A stretch of 64,000 nucleotides of DNA, taken from contig NZ_JACLAF010000001.1 of the NCBI RefSeq assembly GCF_015355625.1, positions 248,001-312,000 on the forward strand, given 5' to 3'. The stretch's first letter is position 1, and each line of letters starts with the position of its first letter. Shown here in pieces: positions 1 to 6,862 of the stretch. Both the position numbers and the translations under genes were made by a program. Source of the stretch: Tamlana sp. I1. GTDB taxonomy: Bacteria > Bacteroidota > Bacteroidia > Flavobacteriales > Flavobacteriaceae. The notes beneath the pieces were generated by a model. That model saw only the letters and a program-made list of their open reading frames with translations, did not search any database and was not told where the DNA came from.

Positions 1-294
1 TTTAATGAGAAATTTGACGTTAAAAATGATCCTGAAAAGGTTGAAATTGATTTTGTAGAATCTAGAGTTAGTGATCATTCGGCGATGGAAGCTATTTTCA
101 ATTTGGTGAACAAATATGAAGAAGCTGGAAAACAAATCAAACTGAAACACTTAAGTGAAGATTGTAAAATTCTTTTATACAAATCGAATCCTAAATTTAG
201 AGAAGTTGTTATTGAAGATATTGACGACCCTAGATACCATTTAGCTGAAAACCCAGAGGCGTTTACAAAAGGCCTTTCGGAGTATAAGTTTTAG
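1..294 (+). CDS. SulP-family anion transporter, C-terminal STAS part (5' truncated)
   Basis: The frame is open from base 1, so the gene starts outside the window. The visible 97 residues look like the C-terminal cytoplasmic STAS domain of SulP-type sodium-independent anion permeases. They include a beta strand ending in IDFVESRVSDHSAME, where a STAS domain has its conserved D-S/D-H turn, then an amphipathic helix (AIFNLVNKYEEAGKQIKLKH), a further strand and an acidic tail ending in EYKF. Membrane segments would lie upstream and cannot be seen. The substrate (sulfate, bicarbonate or other anion) cannot be judged from this tail. The family call is inferred from this domain only. Confidence 0.75.
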   Translation, partial: FNEKFDVKNDPEKVEIDFVESRVSDHSAMEAIFNLVNKYEEAGKQIKLKHLSEDCKILLYKSNPKFREVVIEDIDDPRYHLAENPEAFTKGLSEYKF

Positions 295-340
295 GGTTGT
301 TGGCTGTTAGTTTTTGGTTGATGGTTTTTGGTTGTTAGTT
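295..340. repeat. TTGGTT-rich low-complexity extragenic repeat
   Basis: Just after the SulP stop the sequence runs through degenerate copies of TTTTTGGTTG and TTGGCTGTTAG. A very similar stretch occurs in the opposite orientation at 46202-46238. Nearby, 383-405 has three copies of CCATAACT in tandem. Neither appears to code for protein. They look like extragenic filler repeats. Confidence 0.6.
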
Positions 341-412
341 TAAGATAACGGTTTTAGCTTTGTCTGAAATTAAGCTTATTTTCCATAACTCCATAACTCC
401 ATAACAATATTT

Positions 413-868
413 CTACTTAACCCTAACATTCTTAGGGACCAACTTGGTATAATCCCCATTATTTCGAATTACATCACGCACAATATTTGATGCAATGTAT
501 GAGGTTTGGGCAGAGGTTAAAAGAAACACTGTTTCAATGGGTGCTAAATCGCGATTGGTGTGTGCTATGGCTTTTTCAAATTCAAAATCGGCAGGGTTTC
601 TTAGGCCGCGTAAAATAAATTCCACATCTATTTTTTTGCAAAAATCGACGGTTAAACCTTCATAAGTTGCCACTTTTACTTTAGGTTCGTGTGCAAAGGT
701 TTCTTCTATAAATTTTTTGCGTTCTTCTAAAGAGAACATGTATTTTTTGTCGGCATTAACGCCAATGGCTACGATAATTTCATCAAATAAGGTAACGCCA
801 CGGGTAATAATATCGTAGTGTCCTAATGTAATGGGGTCAAAAGATCCTGGAAATAATGCTCGTTTCAT
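413..868 (-). CDS. coaD: Phosphopantetheine adenylyltransferase
   Basis: This enzyme transfers AMP from ATP to 4'-phosphopantetheine, the penultimate step of coenzyme A synthesis in the cytoplasm. The 151-residue length is normal for bacterial CoaD. The N-terminus has the nucleotidyltransferase signature GSFDPITLGHYDII with the TxGH nucleotide-binding motif near residues 14-18. RGLRNPADFEFE in the middle and SYIASNIVRDV near the C-terminus match the substrate and ATP loops (ISSTxVR-like). In many flavobacteria coaD neighbours the D-Ala-D-Ala ligase, PASTA and RluA genes found here. The toxin-antitoxin pair at 1041-1683 sits between coaD and ddl. The start ATG is unambiguous because the signature begins seven residues in. 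Confidence 0.97.
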   Translation of the reverse strand: MKRALFPGSFDPITLGHYDIITRGVTLFDEIIVAIGVNADKKYMFSLEERKKFIEETFAHEPKVKVATYEGLTVDFCKKIDVEFILRGLRNPADFEFEKAIAHTNRDLAPIETVFLLTSAQTSYIASNIVRDVIRNNGDYTKLVPKNVRVK

Positions 869-885
869 AGAAATGCCTTTTTTTC

Positions 886-905
886 ATTCCCGCAAAGGCG
901 GAAAT
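886..905. repeat. Short extragenic palindrome (ATTCCCGC...GGCGGAAAT)
   Basis: A 20-bp imperfect inverted repeat, ATTCCCGC then AAA then GGCGGAAAT, lies just upstream of coaD in a locally GC-rich patch. It resembles the common TTCCCGCnnnnGCGGGAA extragenic palindromes. No function can be assigned. Confidence 0.4.
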
Positions 906-1040
906 CGTATTTAATTTCTTTATTTTAAATGTCCTTATAACAATCTGTAGGAGATAGTAAATTGTTATAAAGATACAATTCTAATAGCTATTCACTTAGT
1001 GGTTTCGCTCGTTGCTTAGGAGAGATTAAGGATGGTGTTT

Positions 1041-1361
1041 TTAGAGAAATGTTAATCCGATTCGTTTATTTAATCCTTGTTCAAAAATCCGGATTAATGT
1101 AGAAAGCTGAATATTTCCTTTGGCATTTTCTAATTTGGAAATATAGCTTTTTTTCGTTCCTGCTTTTTCGGCTAACTGCTCTTGAGTCATGTTCGCAGCT
1201 TTTCGAGCGTCTTTAAGCATTTCGGAAATAATAAACATTTGGGCATTTTCCTCATATTTGTTTCTGCTTTCAGTCCCTATTTTTCCGTGCTCAACTTCAA
1301 TTAGTTGATCGAAATCTGTTATGTTTTTATATTTATCCATTTTCATTAGCTTTTTTTTCAA
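1041..1361 (-). CDS. higA: HigA-type antitoxin (XRE family helix-turn-helix)
   Basis: This is a 106-residue protein (or about 100 if an internal Met is used). Residues about 50-95 form a Cro/C1-type helix-turn-helix: ARKAANMTQEQLAEKAG followed by TKKSYISKLENAKGN. Such antitoxins bind the toxin and repress the shared promoter. The frame overlaps the end of the upstream toxin gene by 29 bp, indicating translational coupling. The order toxin then antitoxin is typical of HigBA and unlike most other type II modules. Three possible starts (1361, 1346, 1340) all overlap the toxin gene. The short region 869-1040 downstream shows no further gene. Confidence 0.88.
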   Translation of the reverse strand: MKKKLMKMDKYKNITDFDQLIEVEHGKIGTESRNKYEENAQMFIISEMLKDARKAANMTQEQLAEKAGTKKSYISKLENAKGNIQLSTLIRIFEQGLNKRIGLTFL

Positions 1362-1683
1362 AATACAATTTCATTAATTTTTGAGCCTTTTCAAGTTCCT
1401 TTTTCGGTGTTTTTTGCTTTTTCTTTTGGAAAGCATTGAGAAGTATTACTAATTTACCATCATCAAAACAGCAAAATATTCGGTATATATTTGATTGGTA
1501 TTCAATTCGGATTTCATAAAGTCCGTTTGTTCCAGTTAAATGTTTTAGAAATTTTTCAGGCACACGTTCCACTTGTTTAAGTAGTTCAAATGTATATTGA
1601 ATCTTTCCTTTTACCTTAATATTCTGTTTTTGATAAAACTCAATGAAATGATTTTCAAAGAAGATTATTTTTCTAATCATCAA
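1333..1683 (-). CDS. higB: HigB/RelE-type toxin, phage-derived Gp49-like family
   Basis: The 116-residue basic protein has the RelE/ParE-fold pattern of HigB toxins. An N-terminal helix pair is followed by strands such as GLYEIRIEYQSNIYRIFCCF and LVILLNAFQKKKQKTPKKELEKA, the characteristic central strands and the lysine-rich loop before the C-terminal helix. Family members are ribosome-dependent mRNA endonucleases or gyrase poisons, and which applies here is unknown. A second ATG directly follows the first, so the start is 1683 or 1680. It is co-transcribed with the antitoxin at 1041-1361. Its presence between coaD and ddl suggests later insertion into a conserved housekeeping neighbourhood. 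Confidence 0.87.
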   Translation of the reverse strand: MMIRKIIFFENHFIEFYQKQNIKVKGKIQYTFELLKQVERVPEKFLKHLTGTNGLYEIRIEYQSNIYRIFCCFDDGKLVILLNAFQKKKQKTPKKELEKAQKLMKLYFEKKANENG

Positions 1684-1768
1684 ACAAAGTTAACTTAAAA
1701 GATAACTTTTTCCAAATATGAAGTGTTTTATTATAGTATAACCTAAAGAAATTCAAATAGAATTAAGC

Positions 1769-2746
1769 TTATTTTTTCAAGGCCTCTTCAATAGCATTAT
1801 CAAACAAATCAGCTAAAGAAATATTTGCAGCAGCGGCTTGTTGCGGTAAAATACTTTCTCGGGTTAAACCAGGAATGGTATTCATTTCTAACAAGTGCGG
1901 TTCACCGTCTTTAAAAATAAATTCGCTGCGACTAAACCCCTTCATTTTTAAAACTTCGTAAACTTTTTTGGCTTGTTGGCTTACATTTTCTTCTTGCGAT
2001 TTTGTTAATCGGGCAGGGGTTATTTCTTGCGATTTTCCTAGGTATTTAGCTTCGTAATCGAAAAAATCATTTTCTGAAACTATTTCGGTTATGGGCAGTA
2101 CTTTGGTTTCTCCTTTATAGGTAATCACGCCTACCGAAACTTCGGTGCCATCTAAAAAAGATTCAATAATAATTTCGTCGTCTTCCTTAAATGCCACATC
2201 GATTGCGTTTTGCAAATCTTCTTTTTTATGCACTTTACTCACACCAAAACTACTGCCTGCTTTATTGGCTTTTACAAAGCATGGTAAACCTACTTTTTCA
2301 ATAATGGCATCTTCATTAAAGGTATCGCCTTGATTTAAGTAAAAAGATTCTGCAGTTTTTATGCCGTAGGGTTTTAATACGCTTAATAAATCACGTTTGT
2401 TATAGGTTAAACCAGCCTGATACATGTCGCAGCTGGTGTGTGGGATGTTTAATAATTTAAAATAGCCCTGCATATAACCGTCTTCACCTGGCGACCCGTG
2501 AATGGCGTTAAACACACAGTCGAATGTGATTTTTTCACCCTGTACGTTTACCGAAAAATCATTTCTATCCATAGGGAATTCATTGTCGCTTTTATCAACA
2601 TATACCCATTTGTCTTTAAAGATATGAATGCGGTAGGCGGTATATTTATTAGGGTTTAAAGTTTCGTAAACAACGTTTCCGCTGGTAAGGGAGATTTTGT
2701 ATTCGCTAGAATAACCGCCCATGATGATAGCAATATTTTTTTTCAT
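1769..2746 (-). CDS. ddl: D-alanine--D-alanine ligase
   Basis: This cytoplasmic ATP-grasp ligase joins two D-alanines for peptidoglycan precursor synthesis. I place the start at 2746 (325 residues), because KKNIAIIMGGYSSEYKISL is the expected N-terminal Rossmann-like motif. The 24 extra codons available upstream (from 2818) encode no conserved sequence. Visible family signatures are HGSPGEDGYMQGYF around residue 80-95, the ATP-grasp lysine region VKANKAGSSFGVSK, EVSVGVI, and the C-terminal metal and phosphate site LLEMNTIPGLT. It is divergent to the PASTA gene at 2918, and peptidoglycan synthesis links the two. Confidence 0.96.
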   Translation of the reverse strand: MKKNIAIIMGGYSSEYKISLTSGNVVYETLNPNKYTAYRIHIFKDKWVYVDKSDNEFPMDRNDFSVNVQGEKITFDCVFNAIHGSPGEDGYMQGYFKLLNIPHTSCDMYQAGLTYNKRDLLSVLKPYGIKTAESFYLNQGDTFNEDAIIEKVGLPCFVKANKAGSSFGVSKVHKKEDLQNAIDVAFKEDDEIIIESFLDGTEVSVGVITYKGETKVLPITEIVSENDFFDYEAKYLGKSQEITPARLTKSQEENVSQQAKKVYEVLKMKGFSRSEFIFKDGEPHLLEMNTIPGLTRESILPQQAAAANISLADLFDNAIEEALKK

Positions 2747-2889
2747 CATTACTTTTATTTGGTGAATTCCGTTTGTAGGGAATATGATTAAAACCTGGTT
2801 TAAGACTATAAATGGCAATAAATCGACATTTATTTTAGTTAAGCTAAAATATCATATAAATGCCAAAAGAAAAAACAGTTCTGTTTTTA

Positions 2890-2897
2890 TATATTTG
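2890..2897 (+). promoter_or_regulatory. Possible Bacteroidota -7 box (TATATTTG)
   Basis: TATATTTG matches the TAnnTTTG -7 element of the Bacteroidota housekeeping sigma factor, 20 bp before the PASTA gene start. No clear TTG box lies at the expected upstream distance, so the call is tentative. Confidence 0.4.
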
Positions 2898-2917
2898 TGC
2901 TACTGAAAAATCTATAA

Positions 2918-3475
2918 ATGAGCTTAGTTAAATTTATTACCAGTAAAACATTTTTAAAGCAAATTGGGTTAGCTATTGTAGCTGTAGTTGTGCTTTGTTA
3001 TATTATTTTAAAATGGTTGAATATTACAACCAATCATGGCGAATTTGAAACCGTTCCCGATTTAAAAGGCAAATCGATTCATGTGGCTCAAGTGATTTTA
3101 AAAGATAATAAATTAGAGATTAAAGTTCAGGATTCTGCCAATTACAACCCCGATTATCCTAAATATTCGGTAATTGATCAAGAACCTGTGTCGGGATCGA
3201 AAGTTAAGGAAGATCGAAAAATTTATGTTACCGTAAATCCTTCAGGATATCGAAAAATGACCATTCCAGATGGTTTAATTGATAAAACTTTCCGACAAGT
3301 AAAACCAACTTTAGAAGCTTTTGGTTTTAAAATTGGCAAAATTACCTATGTAGATAACATTGGTAAGGACATGGTTTTAAAATTATCAAACAAAGGAAAC
3401 ACACTTCATGCTGGCGATAAATTAGAAAAAACGTCTGTGATAGATTTACAACTAGGAAACGGCAACCGCCCTTAA
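2918..3475 (+). CDS. PASTA-domain membrane protein
   Basis: This 185-residue protein has a short cytoplasmic N-terminus, one transmembrane segment at about residues 15-30 (QIGLAIVAVVVLCYIILKWL), and an extracytoplasmic part with PASTA repeats. The first repeat starts at about residue 45 (FETVPDLKGKSIHVAQVIL) with the DQEPVSGSKVK turn. A second begins near MTIPDGLIDKTFRQVKPTLEAFGF, and a third appears only partly. PASTA domains bind peptidoglycan fragments or beta-lactam-like ligands, but in Bacteroidota they occur without the kinase or PBP seen in Gram-positives. It is followed after 3 bp by the RluD-like gene, so the two are almost certainly one transcript. The exact role is unknown. Confidence 0.88.
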   Translation: MSLVKFITSKTFLKQIGLAIVAVVVLCYIILKWLNITTNHGEFETVPDLKGKSIHVAQVILKDNKLEIKVQDSANYNPDYPKYSVIDQEPVSGSKVKEDRKIYVTVNPSGYRKMTIPDGLIDKTFRQVKPTLEAFGFKIGKITYVDNIGKDMVLKLSNKGNTLHAGDKLEKTSVIDLQLGNGNRP

Positions 3476-3478
3476 TTT

Positions 3479-4513
3479 ATGGATGATTATACACCGCAAT
3501 TACCAGACGAAGACAATTTGTTTGAGCATCATGCTTTTACAGTAGATAAAGGGCAAGCACCACTTAGAATAGATAAATATTTAATGAATTTTATTGAAAA
3601 CGCCACGCGTAATAAAATTCAAGCTGCTGCCAAAAACGGTAGTATTTATGTGAATGATGAGCCTGTAAAATCGAATTACAAGGTGAAGCCTAACGATAAA
3701 ATTAGGGTCTTGTTTTCGCATCCGCCCCATGAAAATTTATTGGTTGGTGAAGATATTCCAATTGATGTAGTTTATGAAGATGACGACCTTTTGGTTGTAA
3801 ATAAACCTGCCGGAATGGTGGTGCATCCAGGTCATGGAAATTATTCGGGAACGCTTATTAATGCCTTGATTCACAGGTTTGAAAATTTGCCAAATAATTC
3901 TAGCGAACGCCCAGGTTTGGTACATCGAATTGATAAGGATACTAGTGGTTTACTTGTAATAGCCAAAACTGAAGAAGCAATGGCACATTTATCCTTACAA
4001 TTTGCTAAAAAAACCAGCGAACGTGAATATGTAGCTTTAGTTTGGGGGAATATTGAAGAAGATGAAGGCACTATAGAAGGCAATATTGGACGTCATCCTA
4101 AAAACAGATTACAGAACACCGTGTTTTTAGACGATGAAGAAGATAAGGGCAAACCAGCAGTAACGCATTATAAAGTCTTAGAACGTTTAGGCTACGTCAC
4201 TTTGGTGTCTTGTAAGCTTGAAACAGGACGTACACACCAAATTCGTGTACACATGAAGCATATTGGACACACCCTTTTTAACGATGAACGTTATGGTGGT
4301 GAAAAAATATTGAAAGGAACAACTTTTACAAAGTACAAGCAGTTTGTAGATAATTGTTTTAAAGTCCTGCCAAGACAGGCTTTACATGCCAAAACTTTAG
4401 GTTTTGTACACCCAAAAACATCAAAATTTATGAGTTTTGATACGCCAATTCCAGATGATATTCAGGAGTGTATTGAAAAATGGAGACATTATTCTAAACA
4501 TCAAGATCTCTAA
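3479..4513 (+). CDS. RluA/RluD-family 23S rRNA pseudouridine synthase
   Basis: The 344-residue enzyme converts uridine to pseudouridine in large-subunit rRNA. An N-terminal S4 RNA-binding domain (about residues 20-85, including RIDKYLMNFIENATRNKIQ) precedes the catalytic domain. The hallmark RPGLVHRIDKDTSGLLVIAKT lies at about 144-164 and contains the catalytic Asp in HRxDxxTSG. GRTHQIRVHMKHIGHTLFND is the conserved C-terminal RluA motif. The length and S4 domain suggest RluD over RluA. The gene follows the PASTA gene with a 3-bp gap and ends at a strong terminator hairpin at 4544-4580. Confidence 0.93.
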   Translation: MDDYTPQLPDEDNLFEHHAFTVDKGQAPLRIDKYLMNFIENATRNKIQAAAKNGSIYVNDEPVKSNYKVKPNDKIRVLFSHPPHENLLVGEDIPIDVVYEDDDLLVVNKPAGMVVHPGHGNYSGTLINALIHRFENLPNNSSERPGLVHRIDKDTSGLLVIAKTEEAMAHLSLQFAKKTSEREYVALVWGNIEEDEGTIEGNIGRHPKNRLQNTVFLDDEEDKGKPAVTHYKVLERLGYVTLVSCKLETGRTHQIRVHMKHIGHTLFNDERYGGEKILKGTTFTKYKQFVDNCFKVLPRQALHAKTLGFVHPKTSKFMSFDTPIPDDIQECIEKWRHYSKHQDL

Positions 4514-4543
4514 TTTAGAGTTTGATTGTAAATTATATAAATT

Positions 4544-4580
4544 AAAAAAGGTAGCTGTTTTTAAATGGCTACCTTTTTTT
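4544..4580 (+). terminator. Rho-independent terminator after the RluD-like gene
   Basis: A 12-bp stem AAAAAAGGTAGC / GCTACCTTTTTT encloses a 12-nt loop and ends in a T run, 30 bp after the stop codon. It closes the PASTA-rluD transcript. Confidence 0.85.
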
Positions 4581-4734
4581 ATGATGTGTTTTGGGTATTC
4601 AAGCGGAGTCGAGAACAATAATTTTGTCAAAAAATCACTTCTCAACTGCGCTCCCTGAAAATATGGGATTAGAAACTTGTTTAATTTGATGCAGAAATAA
4701 ATGTGCTCCACACAAAACTCCAACATGCTTTATC

Positions 4735-4790
4735 ACTCTGAAGCTCTGAAGCTCTGAAACTTTGTGACTTTGAATCTTTGAAACTCTGTA
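4735..4790. repeat. Degenerate short tandem repeat (CTCTGAAG / CTTTGAAA units)
   Basis: The stretch consists of about six or seven decayed units of the type ACTCTGA-AGCTCTGA-AACTTTG-ATCTTTGA with a period of 8-10 bp. It lies in the intergenic region 4514-4850, between the convergent rluD-like and aminotransferase genes. No gene or RNA is visible in the rest of that region beyond the terminator. Confidence 0.65.
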
Positions 4791-4850
4791 ACAATTTATC
4801 CAACTGAAAGGGTACTCGATTCCCCTCGAAGACCTTAATTACTAAACCAA

Positions 4851-6374
4851 TTATTTAAACCAATTTTCGGTGATTGTTTTTTCTATGTCTAAGTCGTTTT
4901 TATGTGTAAACTCATTTTTGGTGGCGTTATACTCATAATCGTTTTCCCAAGTTTTATAGTTTTTAGCAACGTCTTCAATGGCATCACAAATAAAGTTGAT
5001 TTCTTCGTTGGTCATGGTTGGGTGAATAGACATTCTAATCCAACCTGGACGTTCTATCAAACAACCATCTAATATTTTCTTTTCAATAGATCTTGATGTG
5101 GTTTCATCTACATTTAATAAGTAGTGACCATAGGTGCCGGCACATGAACAACCACCACGTGTTTGAATGCCAAACTGATCGTTTAAAAGTTTTACAATTA
5201 AATTGTAATGCACATTTTCTATGTAAAAAGAAAACACACCCAGACGGTCTTTATGCTTAGGTGCTAAAATATTTAAATTACTAATTTTAGAAAGTCTTTT
5301 AAAAACGATAGCATTTAATTCATGCTCGCGATCTAAAATATTTTGAACTCCCATTTTATCCTTCAACTGAATAGAAAGTGCAATTTTTATGGCTTGTAAA
5401 AAACCAGGAGTTCCGCCGTCTTCACGGGTTTCAATATCATCTATATAATCATGGTCGCCCCATGGGTTGGTGTAATTTACGGTACCGCCTCCAGGGTTAT
5501 CGGGTACTAAATTTTTGTATAGTTTTTTATTGAATACTAAAACTCCAGAACTGCCAGGGCCACCTAAAAATTTATGTGGTGAAAAGGTGATGGCATCTAA
5601 ATATTTGTCTTCATCTTTAGGATGCATGTCTATAGCTACATAAGGTGCAGAACAGGCAAAATCGACAAAACACAAACCATTGTTTTGGTGCATGATTTTG
5701 GCAATTTCGTAGTAATTTGTGCGAATACCAGTCACGTTTGAACAGCCCGTAACGGCAGCTATTTTAATAGGGGATTCTTGATGTTCTTTTAGAAGTGTTT
5801 TTAAACTTTTTAAACAAGGTAATCCTTCTTTATTTGAAGGAATGACTTTTACTCTAGCAATGGTTTCTAACCATGACGTTTGATTAGAATGATGCTCCAT
5901 ATGCGAAACGAAAATCACAGGGCGTTTGGCATCAGGAATCTCTACATGGTCTTTTAAATTTTCATTTAATTTGATGCCTAAAATACGTTGAAACTTGTTT
6001 ATGGCACCCGTCATTCCTGTACCAACCGTAATTAAAACATCGTCTTTAGAAGCATTAACATGGTTTTTTATAATGTGTCTGGCATCATGATAAGCTCTCG
6101 TCATTGTCGAGCCTGTAATAGAGGTTTCGGTATGTGTGTTGGCTACAAAGGGACCAATTTCATTGAGTAGTTTTTCTTCAATAGGTCTGTATAATCGACC
6201 ACTAGCCGTCCAATCGGCATAAATAATTTTTTTCTTTCCGTAAGGTGAAATAAAATAAGTGTCGTTACCAACAATATTTTCTCTAAATGGGGCAAAATGA
6301 GTTTCTAATTTAGATTGAGATGTTGTGTTTTTCGAACCAACAACACCTTTTATAAGATTACTTATTTTATTCAT
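4851..6374 (-). CDS. Class V aminotransferase (cysteine-desulfurase-like PLP enzyme)
   Basis: This 507-residue fold-type I PLP enzyme resembles the NifS/SufS/Csd group. The Schiff-base lysine sits in ITFSPHKFLGGPGSSGVLVF, matching the SxHK(F/L)xGPxG signature. VFVSHMEHHSNQTSWLE matches the HxEHHSN region near the cofactor. RGGCSCAGTYGHYLL carries a cysteine loop where desulfurases hold the sulfur-accepting Cys. It is about 100 residues longer than SufS, with an extended N-terminus and a C-terminal tail after PTMTNEEINFICDAIEDV. No suf genes are nearby, so a role in general Fe-S assembly is not indicated. The actual substrate is unknown. A perfect 16-bp palindrome lies 17 bp upstream of the start codon. 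Confidence 0.85.
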   Translation of the reverse strand: MNKISNLIKGVVGSKNTTSQSKLETHFAPFRENIVGNDTYFISPYGKKKIIYADWTASGRLYRPIEEKLLNEIGPFVANTHTETSITGSTMTRAYHDARHIIKNHVNASKDDVLITVGTGMTGAINKFQRILGIKLNENLKDHVEIPDAKRPVIFVSHMEHHSNQTSWLETIARVKVIPSNKEGLPCLKSLKTLLKEHQESPIKIAAVTGCSNVTGIRTNYYEIAKIMHQNNGLCFVDFACSAPYVAIDMHPKDEDKYLDAITFSPHKFLGGPGSSGVLVFNKKLYKNLVPDNPGGGTVNYTNPWGDHDYIDDIETREDGGTPGFLQAIKIALSIQLKDKMGVQNILDREHELNAIVFKRLSKISNLNILAPKHKDRLGVFSFYIENVHYNLIVKLLNDQFGIQTRGGCSCAGTYGHYLLNVDETTSRSIEKKILDGCLIERPGWIRMSIHPTMTNEEINFICDAIEDVAKNYKTWENDYEYNATKNEFTHKNDLDIEKTITENWFK

Positions 6375-6390
6375 TTTTAATAGTTGTTTT

Positions 6391-6406
6391 AGTGAAGTAC
6401 TTCACT
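6391..6406. promoter_or_regulatory. Perfect 16-bp palindrome upstream of the aminotransferase gene
   Basis: AGTGAAGTACTTCACT is perfectly self-complementary and lies 17 bp upstream of the aminotransferase start. Its size and position suit an operator for a dimeric regulator such as a winged-helix protein. No cognate regulator is adjacent. Confidence 0.5.
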
Positions 6407-6558
6407 CAATTTAAAAAGAAATAAAGGTAATTATTTTTTAATAATATTGAGTTTGTAGTTGTTAAAATTGTTGTTTATGGGTTTAAATGCTTACAAATTT
6501 AATTGATTTAGGCTATAATGTTTTATTTTGAAAACTTTAAAAGGGCTTGAAGAAGTTT

Positions 6559-6720
6559 CTATTTCAAATTAAAAAACAATTGTATGGCTTTAGGAGGTAA
6601 GTCTTTATTAGCATCGAAAACCACATAGTGTACGGCAGCATTTATTATTGAAATCTTTTTTTTAACCTTTCTTTTTTGTTTTGAAAATAATTTCAATCTT
6701 AAACAATTTAGGAGCTTATT
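6559..6720 (-). pseudogene. Decayed 3' end of a protein gene, possibly a thioesterase-like protein
   Basis: On the minus strand, codons ending in TAG at 6559-6561 encode a tail reading ISIINAAVHYVVFDANKDL and then PPKAIQLFFNLK. The composition and the VHYVVFD strand look like true protein sequence. The strand recalls the last beta strand and tail of hotdog-fold acyl-CoA thioesterases. Upstream, another frame reads APKLFKIEIIFKTKKK, so a frameshift in the A-rich run near 6660 would join the two parts. There is no start codon or intact domain. The assignment to thioesterases is a guess. That it is a gene relic is more likely. The rest of 6375-6862 holds only the palindrome and the terminator. 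Confidence 0.35.
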
Positions 6721-6762
6721 GTTAACGCTTATTGTGGCTTTTTATACTGGTTAAATTGGTTT

Positions 6763-6800
6763 AAAAAGCGGCTGCTTTTAGATTAAAACAGCCGCTTTTT
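6763..6800 (-). terminator. Terminator hairpin downstream of the M16 peptidase gene
   Basis: AAAAAGCGGCTG and CAGCCGCTTTTT form a 12-bp stem with A and T runs on both sides, so it can terminate in either direction. It lies 62 bp beyond the M16 stop codon. Confidence 0.8.
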
Positions 6801-6862
6801 GCATCTTTAATTTTGACTAACTCAACTTTATAACATTAAAGTTTATAAAAGATGTTTTTATA

